Of a DNA stretch of 64,000 nucleotides, positions 17,076 through 25,016 are shown in pieces. A program made the position numbers and the translations under genes. Within the stretch, counting starts at the first letter, position 1, and every line of letters starts with the position of its first letter. Source of the DNA: Bacillus sp. B15-48 (GTDB taxonomy: Bacteria > Bacillota > Bacilli > Bacillales > Cytobacillaceae); assembly GCF_016879755.1 (NCBI RefSeq), contig NZ_WOFU01000001.1, positions 496,001 to 560,000 of the forward strand, read 5' to 3'. The notes under the pieces were generated by a model. The model was not told the origin of the DNA, did no database searches, and saw only the letters and a list, made by a program, of their open reading frames with translations.

Positions 17076-18161
17076 CTAGTGCAATGGCTTTCTCACAAAT
17101 ATATCCGGAATTTCCATCTTTCCTCGATTAGTGAACAAATAATTAGAGGGCCAATCTTTAGAATAGGTGATTATTTGGTTTTCTGTATCTCCCACAATGA
17201 AAGTATCTTCTGCTTTAAAACCCTTTAACGACGGATTCCAGGCATAAGCCTGACCTGCGTTAATGATAAGGTTCGTATCAAAATCCACTCGTACTTCTCG
17301 CGGGTTATATCCAATAACTCCACCTTGATGATGTTGTTTCCATTCCGCGGGATATCCTAAGGTCTTATAGGCTTCCAGTAATTTCCTAAAAACAATCCCC
17401 AGATTTTGCCCCGGTCTAGTTTCTTCGAAAAGCAAGGCATACAATTCCATGGTGGAATCACGTAGAGACAGCATTTCTTGCGATGGCTCTGAAAACGTAA
17501 TGTATCTTGTAAGACCTACGCATTGTCCGTTTCTCCTTCCACCTATAACAAGCATAGCCTCTCGTTCAATCGTCTTTGCGGTAGGCAGCGGATGTCGATA
17601 TCGTTGAATTCTTTCGTCCGCTGCAACTAATAAAATATTAGGTTCGAAGTCTCTCTCATAACACTGTTTCGCCATTATAGAAACTGCGGTTTTCTCTGAC
17701 ATTCCCCTGTTAATCTGTAAACAAGAGGCGTCCATTGCAGATGCGGCATCACCTCCTAAATCTTTTAATCGACATCCTTCTTCCTCTGTAAGATTTATTC
17801 TAAGAGGCAATAATTCCTGTTCAACTTCTATGTCCTTAAGATATTGACCATCTGTTAACTCATTGATAAAATCTTGTTTTTTGAGGGAATCAAACCAAGG
17901 ATACTCCCTTACAGCCAAACCAACGTTCGGAAATTCTTCCTCCAGCATTCTCCGTGTTTCAATGTTGTTTGAAAGTAAATACACTGCATTATCATTAATC
18001 AAAAGATCCACAACCGCTTTCACAGAAGCCAAGCCAACAAACGTTCTTCCTCCCAGTAACCAAGCGAAATTGTTTTGATTTTCTATTAATAACCCGTTTT
18101 TCTTTTTACTCTTATACAACCTTCTTAATTGGTTTATTTTTTGCTCAAAAAGCTCTTTCAT
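17076..18161 (-). CDS. M24 (pita-bread fold) family protein lacking most metal ligands
   Basis: Creatinase/aminopeptidase P-like protein, 361 residues: an N-terminal creatinase_N-like domain (1-125) and a C-terminal pita-bread domain (130-350). Active M24 metallopeptidases use D, D, H, E, E. Here the segment expected to carry both Asp reads VIGGRRNGQCVGLTRYITF (about 205-223) with none; H277/H278 is kept in KQHHQGGVIGYNPREV; the first Glu position reads NAGQAYAW (301-308); E318 in KAEDTFIV is kept. A metal-free creatinase-like hydrolase or a non-enzymatic role is therefore likelier than peptidase activity. It is embedded in a TRAP sugar-acid module. Confidence 0.75.
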   Translation of the reverse strand: MKELFEQKINQLRRLYKSKKKNGLLIENQNNFAWLLGGRTFVGLASVKAVVDLLINDNAVYLLSNNIETRRMLEEEFPNVGLAVREYPWFDSLKKQDFINELTDGQYLKDIEVEQELLPLRINLTEEEGCRLKDLGGDAASAMDASCLQINRGMSEKTAVSIMAKQCYERDFEPNILLVAADERIQRYRHPLPTAKTIEREAMLVIGGRRNGQCVGLTRYITFSEPSQEMLSLRDSTMELYALLFEETRPGQNLGIVFRKLLEAYKTLGYPAEWKQHHQGGVIGYNPREVRVDFDTNLIINAGQAYAWNPSLKGFKAEDTFIVGDTENQIITYSKDWPSNYLFTNRGKMEIPDIFVRKPLH

Positions 18162-18179
18162 GTTTTATTAGTCCTTGTA

Positions 18180-18998
18180 TTATTTTTTTGACATAGATTT
18201 TAAATAATCTAATGTTTCTTTGCAAGCGCTAGTCGGGGCCATAATATATCCCGGCCCCAACTCAGCAGAAACAAACCCGTCATAGTTGTCTTCATAAAGA
18301 GCTTCGAATAAAGCCGCTAAATTCACATTCCCTTTTCCCGGTATGAGATGAGCATCAAAATCTCCAAAATTATCGTCGATATGAATATGCAGAGGAACTC
18401 CTTTACATAATTTCATAATTTCATTAAAATCCTCTCCATTCAGGTGCGCATGCCCTGAATCTAGAAGAATACCAAAACGATCCGATTGTAGAACATCCAA
18501 CATCCGCATACCATCTTCTACTGTTAAAATTAAATTAGTTTCAAATTGGTGTGCGGGTTCAATTAACAATTGAATCTCTTTCCCATCCGCATACTCATCG
18601 ATTTCTTTCAAACTTTTAACCAACTGATCCCAACCTTTGTTTTTGTCCTGATCAAACAAAACCATTCCTGGACAGAGACTAACAGAAGGGGAACCTACTT
18701 TAATGGCATTATCGATTGCTATCTGGATATATTCCACACTTTGTTTCCGCACCATCTCATTTTCAGAACAAAGAATGGACGGGTAACGAAACTGGGCAGG
18801 AATAAAGTTACACACTTTCATGTCCAATTCCTTTAACAAGGAAACCAATTCATCCATTTGTTCATCAAAATCATGCATAAACATATGAGGTCTTCCTCCC
18901 CAAATTTCAATGCCTTGATACCCTAGTTCATGTAAGTCCCGAATGGCGTACTGAAGCGAGTAGTTAAAATAAACAGCAGAACTTTGCGCAAACTTCAT
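18180..18998 (-). CDS. Sugar phosphate isomerase/epimerase (TIM barrel, xylose isomerase-like)
   Basis: AP-endonuclease-2/IolE-type TIM-barrel protein of about 272 residues, as in tagatose 3-epimerases and inosose dehydratases. Metal-site motifs are visible: LLIEPAH (Glu), GILLDSGHAHLNGED (Asp/His), PLHIHIDDNFGDFDAH and FVSAELGPGY (Glu). Start placed at the ATG 18998, seven bases after GAGGTG; a GTG three codons earlier overlaps that site. It sits between the IolB-like and M24 genes, so it probably isomerises a keto sugar or keto acid released by the pathway. Confidence 0.82.
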   Translation of the reverse strand: MKFAQSSAVYFNYSLQYAIRDLHELGYQGIEIWGGRPHMFMHDFDEQMDELVSLLKELDMKVCNFIPAQFRYPSILCSENEMVRKQSVEYIQIAIDNAIKVGSPSVSLCPGMVLFDQDKNKGWDQLVKSLKEIDEYADGKEIQLLIEPAHQFETNLILTVEDGMRMLDVLQSDRFGILLDSGHAHLNGEDFNEIMKLCKGVPLHIHIDDNFGDFDAHLIPGKGNVNLAALFEALYEDNYDGFVSAELGPGYIMAPTSACKETLDYLKSMSKK

Positions 18999-19016
18999 TC
19001 CAATCACCTCTATTTA

Positions 19017-19772
19017 TTATTCGAATTTTTCCCCGAAAATTTCTTGAATCTGTAAATCCATAAAATTTCGATCTCCAGGTTTTTTCGATACCATACAGTA
19101 AATGTAAGATAGTTTCCCTCCAGGACAACCGACATTTGGATGATACCCTCGCGGAACGGAAACAAGGTCCCCATCTCTAACCAACGCTACTTCCAATGGA
19201 TTTCCCATATCTTCATAGACACATTGAATTCCAAATGCATTTCCCATATTAAAATAAACGTAAACTTCTTCGCGTTTATCTCCATGTTCATGTGGCGGCC
19301 ATGCGGTCCATCCGCCGACATCGCTTTCACACATGCCTACTAAAAAACGGGAAGACGGAAAATCAGCAGTGATAATATCCCACACGTGACGTTCACAATT
19401 GGTTTCTTTTTTTCCATACACATGGTGTTGTTTCGGGTTTTTATCGACATCATCAAACTGAATATGTGCAAATTCACTCCTCATATCTGAAGGGGCCCCA
19501 TACCGAATGATGACCGCTTTTTCTTCAGAAGACAGGTGTACCTCGCTTTGTGGAGGCAAATATATAACGTCTTTAAACCCGGCAGTCCCATTAGTTTCCC
19601 CACATTGATAGTGAACTTCACCCTGGATAACCACAAAACACAGTTCTTCTTTAACGGATTCGATGGTTTTCTTATTTGAAACTTCAATTCTTTGGACGGA
19701 TGTATACTCAAGTCCCATTTGTACCGGTTGGATGATTTCCAATTGTTCATGCTCATTGTAATAATATTTCAA
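19017..19772 (-). CDS. iolB: 5-deoxy-glucuronate isomerase family protein (IolB-like)
   Basis: Bicupin isomerase of the KduI/IolB family, 251 residues. The C-terminal cupin carries the metal motif in GGWTAWPPHEHGDKREEVYV (His, His, Glu) and the second His in VPRGYHPNVGCPGG, both near-invariant in IolB. IolB acts in inositol breakdown, turning 5-deoxy-glucuronate into 5-dehydro-2-deoxy-gluconate, yet no iolC, iolD or iolG gene is present nearby, so a related uronate-type substrate is possible. The start is a TTG at 19772 after GAGGGG. It is the first gene downstream of a promoter region with two LacI-type operators and a cre box. Confidence 0.82.
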   Translation of the reverse strand: MKYYYNEHEQLEIIQPVQMGLEYTSVQRIEVSNKKTIESVKEELCFVVIQGEVHYQCGETNGTAGFKDVIYLPPQSEVHLSSEEKAVIIRYGAPSDMRSEFAHIQFDDVDKNPKQHHVYGKKETNCERHVWDIITADFPSSRFLVGMCESDVGGWTAWPPHEHGDKREEVYVYFNMGNAFGIQCVYEDMGNPLEVALVRDGDLVSVPRGYHPNVGCPGGKLSYIYCMVSKKPGDRNFMDLQIQEIFGEKFE

Positions 19773-19837
19773 TTCCCCTCACCCCTCGAAGTCTTTATGT
19801 ACCTAAAAATAGGAACTTCCTTCTTCCTCCGATAATA

Positions 19838-19855
19838 TATGCACACGTTTGCATA
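19838..19855 (-). promoter_or_regulatory. LacI-family operator O1
   Basis: TATGCACACGTTTGCATA is a near-palindrome centred on CG, the usual form of a LacI/GalR operator. It lies 66 bp upstream of the IolB-like start codon, and its core TGCACACGTTTGCA is repeated exactly at 19995-20008. Confidence 0.7.
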
Positions 19856-19924
19856 ACTCCCCCTATACTTTTATTTTTTTAAAAAAGAAGACAATAATAT
19901 AAATATATTCTATAACAACCTTTG

Positions 19925-19938
19925 TGTAAGCGTCTACA
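19925..19938 (-). promoter_or_regulatory. Putative cre (CcpA) site
   Basis: TGTAAGCGTCTACA matches the consensus TGWAARCGYTWNCW with one mismatch. It lies between the two LacI-type operators, consistent with glucose repression of the module. Confidence 0.6.
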
Positions 19939-19994
19939 TTTTTTCATTCTATTTGCCTAATTTCTCAATAGAATTGTTATACACCTATGTAACG

Positions 19995-20008
19995 TGCACA
20001 CGTTTGCA
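19995..20008 (-). promoter_or_regulatory. LacI-family operator O2
   Basis: TGCACACGTTTGCA, identical to the core of O1 157 bp away, lies 30 bp beyond the lacI-type stop codon. The pair could allow looping by a LacI tetramer or simply double occupancy. Confidence 0.7.
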
Positions 20009-20037
20009 ATTGTTCGGGATTGAAAACAATAACAAAC

Positions 20038-21036
20038 TTAAATGGTTGCTATCGACTCTCTTTCCACCAATTTCGTATCAATATAGACTTTTTCTCCTAT
20101 ATTGCGCTGACGATGGTTAATGACGTTCAACAGTTTTTCTGCTCCGACTCTGCTCAGTTCATTAATTCCTCTCCTAACAGTTGTAAGGGATGGATTGATA
20201 TAGGAGGTGAACTGACTATCATCAAATCCCATAATCGAAATATCTTTCGGAATATGTAAGCCGGCTTGTGTTATTGCTTTCATAGCTCCAACAGCCATCT
20301 CATCATTTGAACAAAATACAGCTGTTGGCAACGACTTCCTTTTAAGCAAAAATTTCATTGCCCGGTAGCCGCTTTCCAAAGTAAAACTTCCTTGCACCAT
20401 AAAATCCTTTTTGATGGCGATATCATGGTCAACTAAAGCGCTGAGATACCCCTCTGTTCTTGCTCTGCTGGCAGGATACTCCTTTTTTCCCTCAATAATA
20501 GCAATCTGCCTATGTCCCTTTTCGATTAGATATGAGACCGCTCTATAAGCCCCTTTTTTATCTGCCGATAAAATATTAATAATCGAACCATCTTCCAAAT
20601 CTCTGTTTAATACAACTAATGGGATATTCTTTTCTCGAACGTTGTAAATAAAATTATTATCTGAATCACTTTGACTCATTAAAATAATTCCATCGAATCG
20701 TTTAGCGTCAATCGATGTATAATCATCGTTTAAGTCATCAATTCCCTTGATAACTAGATTGTACTCTTCTGTCATGACATGATTGACTCCTCTTACTGTC
20801 TCATGAAAAAAAACAGAAGGAGAATCGATAGTCGAGAAAAACAAGGCAATGGTATAAGATTTGTTTTTCACTAAACTTTTCGCACTATAATTGGGCACGT
20901 AATTGAGTTCCTCTGCAAGTTTTTGCACTCTCTTAGTTGTTTCCTTACTAATCAACGGGCTATTATTAAGAGCTCTTGAAACTGTCGCATGAGACACATT
21001 CAACATCTTGGCAATATCTTTAATGGTCACACTCAT
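20038..21036 (-). CDS. LacI-family transcriptional regulator
   Basis: Sugar-responsive repressor of 332 residues. N-terminal HTH: VTIKDIAKMLNVSHATVSRAL with hinge LNYVPNYSAKSLV, followed by a periplasmic-binding-protein-like effector domain (about 60-330) with the SNDEMAVGAMKA and IMGFDDSQFTSY family motifs. The ATG at 21036 is chosen because AGAGGAAGG lies about nine bases upstream; the longer frame from 21069 adds 11 non-homologous residues. It lies inside the TRAP module between dctM and the IolB-like gene and is the obvious ligand for the two operators at 19.84 and 20.0 kb. Confidence 0.9.
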   Translation of the reverse strand: MSVTIKDIAKMLNVSHATVSRALNNSPLISKETTKRVQKLAEELNYVPNYSAKSLVKNKSYTIALFFSTIDSPSVFFHETVRGVNHVMTEEYNLVIKGIDDLNDDYTSIDAKRFDGIILMSQSDSDNNFIYNVREKNIPLVVLNRDLEDGSIINILSADKKGAYRAVSYLIEKGHRQIAIIEGKKEYPASRARTEGYLSALVDHDIAIKKDFMVQGSFTLESGYRAMKFLLKRKSLPTAVFCSNDEMAVGAMKAITQAGLHIPKDISIMGFDDSQFTSYINPSLTTVRRGINELSRVGAEKLLNVINHRQRNIGEKVYIDTKLVERESIATI

Positions 21037-21205
21037 ACAAAAACTACCTTCCTCTACATCCTCATGCAAAATATTTTGTTACTCTTAATATAACATTCAT
21101 GTGTATTAGTTTCATTATCATTTCGGTTGAATCAAAACTTTTTTATCATTTTCAAAAAATCTTTGAAACCGCTGTAGTTAGAGGACCATTCGGCATTTTC
21201 AACTA

Positions 21206-22495
21206 CTACATGGTTATGCTTGGCAGAAACAAAGAGAACTGTGGAACATATGTGACAAGTAATAACACAAAAATCATAGCTAAGTAGAATGGCAACATAC
21301 CCTTTACCGTTTTTTCAATTGGGATTTTCCCAATTGCACATCCCACAAACAAGCATGTTCCAACTGGAGGTGTAATGAGACCAATGGCTAAACTCAAGAT
21401 TAAGACAACACCAAACTGAACAGGATCCATCCCAACTTCTAACGCTACAGGCAATAGGATTGGTGTGGCTATCAAGATTAACGGAGCCATGTCCATGAAC
21501 ATCCCTAAAACTAGTAATATGAGGATAATCAACAACAACGTGATGAAATCGTTTGGAGAAATGGTAATCAGTGCGTCCGTTACCATTGCTGGCACTTTTA
21601 ATAGTGCCAATAACCAACCAAAGGCAGAAGAAGCTGAAATTAAAAACATTACCATAGACAACGTTTTAAATGACCTTTTTAGAATGATACCCATCCGCGT
21701 AATTGACACATCACGATAAACGAAGAACGTTATGATAAATGCATAAAGCGCACCGATGGCAGCGGACTCGGTTGCAGTGAAAATTCCACTGATGATTCCT
21801 CCAATAATAATGACTGCAGTTAGCAATCCAAGGAGTCCTTCACGAATGATTTTCGGAATCTCTCCACGCCTGACCGGTTCTCCTTTCGGATAATTTCTTT
21901 TCACTGCAATCATATAAGTAACAGCCATCAACATGAGCCCTAATAGTAAACCTGGAATAATTCCTCCCATAAACAAAGCTCCAACAGATACCCCACCAGC
22001 AGCGGTCGAATAAATGATCATATTGTGACTAGGTGGAATCATTACCCCCTGAGCGGCACTAAAAATCGTTACGTTCACTGCATAATCCGAATCATATTTA
22101 TTCTTTTTCATCATTGGGATTAACACAGATCCAATGGAAGAAACATCCGCAACCGCAGATCCTGAAATACCACCAAAGAAGGTACTGGCTAGGACGTTTA
22201 CCATAGCAAGTCCACCACGAACTTTCCCAATTAACACATTCGCTAAGTTGATTAAGCGACGCGAAATCCCGCCTTCATTCATAATTTCCCCTGCTAAAAT
22301 AAAAAACGGGATTGCTAGAAGCGAAAAAGAATTGAGACCGCCTACCATCCTCTGTATCAACGCTGCAAGATTAATATCCATATATAACCCTGTTAAAAAC
22401 GAGGAAACTACTAAACAAAGGGCAATAGGTACACGCATTAACAATAGAACAACAAAACTCCCTAATAAAATCAATACTTCCATCCCAATCATCAC
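21206..22495 (-). CDS. dctM: TRAP transporter large permease (DctM)
   Basis: Large membrane subunit of a TRAP transporter, about 429 residues and 12 helices, driving solute uptake with a sodium or proton gradient. Family motifs include FFILAGEIMNEGGISRRLI, TFFGGISGSAVADVSSIG, IPPSHNMIIYS and the C-terminal LSLAIGLITPPVGTCLFVG. It begins by a 4-bp ATGA overlap with the DctQ stop codon, showing tight coupling. LacI follows 170 bp downstream. Confidence 0.93.
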   Translation of the reverse strand: MMIGMEVLILLGSFVVLLLMRVPIALCLVVSSFLTGLYMDINLAALIQRMVGGLNSFSLLAIPFFILAGEIMNEGGISRRLINLANVLIGKVRGGLAMVNVLASTFFGGISGSAVADVSSIGSVLIPMMKKNKYDSDYAVNVTIFSAAQGVMIPPSHNMIIYSTAAGGVSVGALFMGGIIPGLLLGLMLMAVTYMIAVKRNYPKGEPVRRGEIPKIIREGLLGLLTAVIIIGGIISGIFTATESAAIGALYAFIITFFVYRDVSITRMGIILKRSFKTLSMVMFLISASSAFGWLLALLKVPAMVTDALITISPNDFITLLLIILILLVLGMFMDMAPLILIATPILLPVALEVGMDPVQFGVVLILSLAIGLITPPVGTCLFVGCAIGKIPIEKTVKGMLPFYLAMIFVLLLVTYVPQFSLFLPSITM

Positions 22496-22989
22496 TCCTC
22501 CACTTCTTCATTCCATTCTTGGTGCATACCTCTTTTAAACAATAATTCAATGCCGTATAAGAGCATTAAAAACCCAGAAATCGGAATCGATGCATACAAT
22601 ACGCTTGAAGGTAATCCTGTTCCTGCCATCGTTGAGTGATTCATGAGAGAAGTAAATTTAATACCATAATAGATAAAGATTAAAGAGACAAAGATCACAA
22701 GAAGCTTAGCTAGATAATCAAAAAATGTTTGCGCTTTCTTTGGCATCATCCCTACAAAAATCCCCACACCAATGTGAAGCTTATCTCGGAAACCTACTGC
22801 AATACCAATCATTGAAACATAGATTAGTAAAAGCAAAGATAATTCTTCTGACCATCTAGGCGTGTAGTTAAACAAATACCTAGTAAACACTTGCGCGGTC
22901 ACAATTAACGTCATCACTCCAATGAATGTGCACGCAACAAGGTCGACCATGTTATCAAACTTGTTTTTTATCAACTTTACTATTTTCAT
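22492..22989 (-). CDS. dctQ: TRAP transporter small permease (DctQ)
   Basis: Small membrane subunit, 165 residues with four predicted helices. The family signature is seen in TAQVFTRYLFNYTPRWSEELS and VSMIGIAVGFRDKLHIGV. It is the first gene of the minus-strand TRAP module; its promoter must lie in the 379-bp gap up to the permease 3' end at 23369. AGGAGG sits upstream of the ATG. Confidence 0.9.
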   Translation of the reverse strand: MKIVKLIKNKFDNMVDLVACTFIGVMTLIVTAQVFTRYLFNYTPRWSEELSLLLLIYVSMIGIAVGFRDKLHIGVGIFVGMMPKKAQTFFDYLAKLLVIFVSLIFIYYGIKFTSLMNHSTMAGTGLPSSVLYASIPISGFLMLLYGIELLFKRGMHQEWNEEVEE

Positions 22990-23368
22990 TTAGAGCACCT
23001 CCTTTTTCCTAAATTATACTCATCGTGTATATTTTTTGAAAGAACTTTCGACCTTTTTTGCTATTTCTGAATATAAAATCAATCCATTTTTATCATAAAA
23101 TCATGGAACGAAATGAGTGATCATTTGAGGTTGTCACCGACATTGGGGAGCAAAGGGGGATAGTATAGCATTATTTTGTGATTTCAATTAGGAAGGGCAA
23201 TTTATAATAAAACAGGAGGTTCTTAACTATCGAGATGAATGATGCTGTATCTTGGTTTTCGAACAGATACACGCTTGATGGGGGCGACTCTGTCCGAATG
23301 AGCACACCCCTACACCAAAACCTCCCAATAAAAATCACACAAAACGAGATTTATCAGTGTACCTCTTT
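22990..23368. other. Gap upstream of the TRAP module
   Basis: The 379-bp region carries the presumed dctQ promoter near its left end and one family E unit (GACTCTGTCCGAATGAGCAC) at about 23287. From about 23375 leftwards it corresponds to the diverged flank of the left permease copy. No gene is seen on either strand. Confidence 0.45.
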
Positions 23369-24703
23369 TCACAAATCCCGTGATTTACCAACGCGCGAAT
23401 CCGTACCAGCGGCATCTTCCCGATCTTCATACTTAGACCAGTTTACCGTATGCTCTAAAACAATCGAAATGAGAATTCCCATTAGTAACCCATTGCTAAT
23501 TAGTGGGCGAACTGTATGCGGAAATGAGTTAAATACTTCAGCTGGCAAGTTCATGATTGCTAAACCTAAAAGAACAGGCACAGCAATGCGAAAGTTTGTC
23601 TTTGCATTAAAGTGGATTCCTTCTAAATTCCGCATTGCTGAGCGAAACAGCGGAAAATACGCCACGAGTAAAACCGCACAACCCACACTAATCGGCAGCG
23701 TCGAAAATAAGGCGCTAAATAAAGGAACAAACCCTAATAGCATAAAAAAGAACCCACCTAAAATGATCGCTGACCTTTCTAAAATTTTCGTTGATTGTAA
23801 AAAGCCAATCGACGATATATACGGTGCATATGGAACCAAACCAATAATACCTGATATACTTGTAAAAAAGCCCGATAAAATGAATGACCTTTTATATTGT
23901 TGTTTCGTTGTGTTTGTATGATACAATTGCTCCGCTTCTTTTAAAGAAACGATCGTGTTCGTCGTATTAATTAATCCAGCGATTATACAGGTGACAATAA
24001 TACCGACCTCCCATGATGGAGTTCCCCAAGGAAAATAAGAAATCCCTTGAAACGTGGACAAAGTAAGCTGCTCTGTTTCAAATAGAAAACTGTATCCAAT
24101 CCAACCAACGATAATCCCGATTAAAATCGAAAAATTACTAATTAGCCCCTTGAAATTCAGTTGTAACCATCCAACAAATAAAGCGATGACCACCGACAAG
24201 CCCGCAAGTGGGAGAATGATTTCGTCTCCATCATATAAGCCAATCATTCCTTGTAAAAAAACAAAAATTAATTGACTTGAAAGTAAAAAAAGCACAACAC
24301 TCATGACAACCTGATTAAATATCTTCTTTAATTGATCACCTAACCCAAGCACCCCGATAAGGGTAGTAATAAATCCGGACAAGATAATTCCGGCAGCAAG
24401 AGAACCGCCTATCACAGACAACTCCATCCCGATTGCTAATGAGGACGTACTAATACTTAAAATAATCGCCCACCACAAACCTGCTTGTCCTTCCATTAAT
24501 GAATAGCGATGCCCGATAAGCGACTGGAGAATACATGCTACTCCTGTCACAATAAACGAATACTGAATCGCAACAGAAATTTCTTGTTGACTTAATTGCA
24601 GAACGGTGCCAATTGACAACGGAATGACAACCGTGTTCGCAAACATAAAAAACATCCACTGAAAACCAGCGAGCGTTATAGTAGAAATCGAATGCTTTTC
24701 CAA
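23369..24703 (-). CDS. NCS2-family nucleobase (xanthine/uracil) permease
   Basis: Membrane transporter for purine or pyrimidine bases, about 444 residues with some 14 helices. Family features include FANTVVIPLSIG, the QSLIGHRYSLMEGQAGLWW region, and the substrate-site segment ISGIIGLVPYAPYISSIGFLQSTKILERSA read in pieces around residues 290-320. I start it at the TTG 24703 (GGAAGGTG upstream); an ATG at 24787 is in frame but adds a non-family leader. The last 12 residues (DSRVGKSRDL after EDAAGT) differ from those of the truncated copy at 15.4 kb. Bases 23402-23808 are duplicated there. Confidence 0.85.
   Translation of the reverse strand: MEKHSISTITLAGFQWMFFMFANTVVIPLSIGTVLQLSQQEISVAIQYSFIVTGVACILQSLIGHRYSLMEGQAGLWWAIILSISTSSLAIGMELSVIGGSLAAGIILSGFITTLIGVLGLGDQLKKIFNQVVMSVVLFLLSSQLIFVFLQGMIGLYDGDEIILPLAGLSVVIALFVGWLQLNFKGLISNFSILIGIIVGWIGYSFLFETEQLTLSTFQGISYFPWGTPSWEVGIIVTCIIAGLINTTNTIVSLKEAEQLYHTNTTKQQYKRSFILSGFFTSISGIIGLVPYAPYISSIGFLQSTKILERSAIILGGFFFMLLGFVPLFSALFSTLPISVGCAVLLVAYFPLFRSAMRNLEGIHFNAKTNFRIAVPVLLGLAIMNLPAEVFNSFPHTVRPLISNGLLMGILISIVLEHTVNWSKYEDREDAAGTDSRVGKSRDL
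23402..23808. repeat. 407-bp direct repeat, right copy
   Basis: Identical to 15373-15779 and inside the intact permease gene. Homologous recombination between the copies would remove exactly the TRAP module and leave a complete permease gene with the alternative tail. Confidence 0.9.
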
Positions 24704-25016
24704 AATTATTTCACCTTCCAAAGTTCCTTGATCAGTAAGTAATAAATAAACAATCAAACAAAGCTTGTTTTCAATTTTATAGGACATAAAATTATTGTCA
24801 ATTTATTTAGACTATTTAAAATGCACAACCTGTACCAATTTTTTCAGAAGAAAAAAACACCAAATAAAGGAGAAACCGCAAAGCAGCTTCTCCTCTCCCA
24901 CCATATCCTATATGTGGAACACTTATGAAACATAATCACCCGTCATTTTCCAGACCTTAGCATCTCAAGTTTTTCTAAACTACAACACTATCACTTTCGA
25001 AAAAAGGTGCTACACA
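24704..25016. other. Gap between the VWA lipoprotein and permease genes
   Basis: The 313-bp gap holds the permease promoter region and, at about 24870-24900, an imperfect hairpin (GGAGAA ... TTCTCC). Nothing else was recognised. The bases just after the VWA stop (GGTGCTACAC) recur just after the sulfurtransferase stop at 31.37 kb, possibly by chance. Confidence 0.35.

Noticed and set aside
23235-23921. 228-residue plus-strand frame
   Set aside because: Antisense to the permease 3' end; the same frame appears over the duplicated copy at 15272-15802 only because of the repeat.
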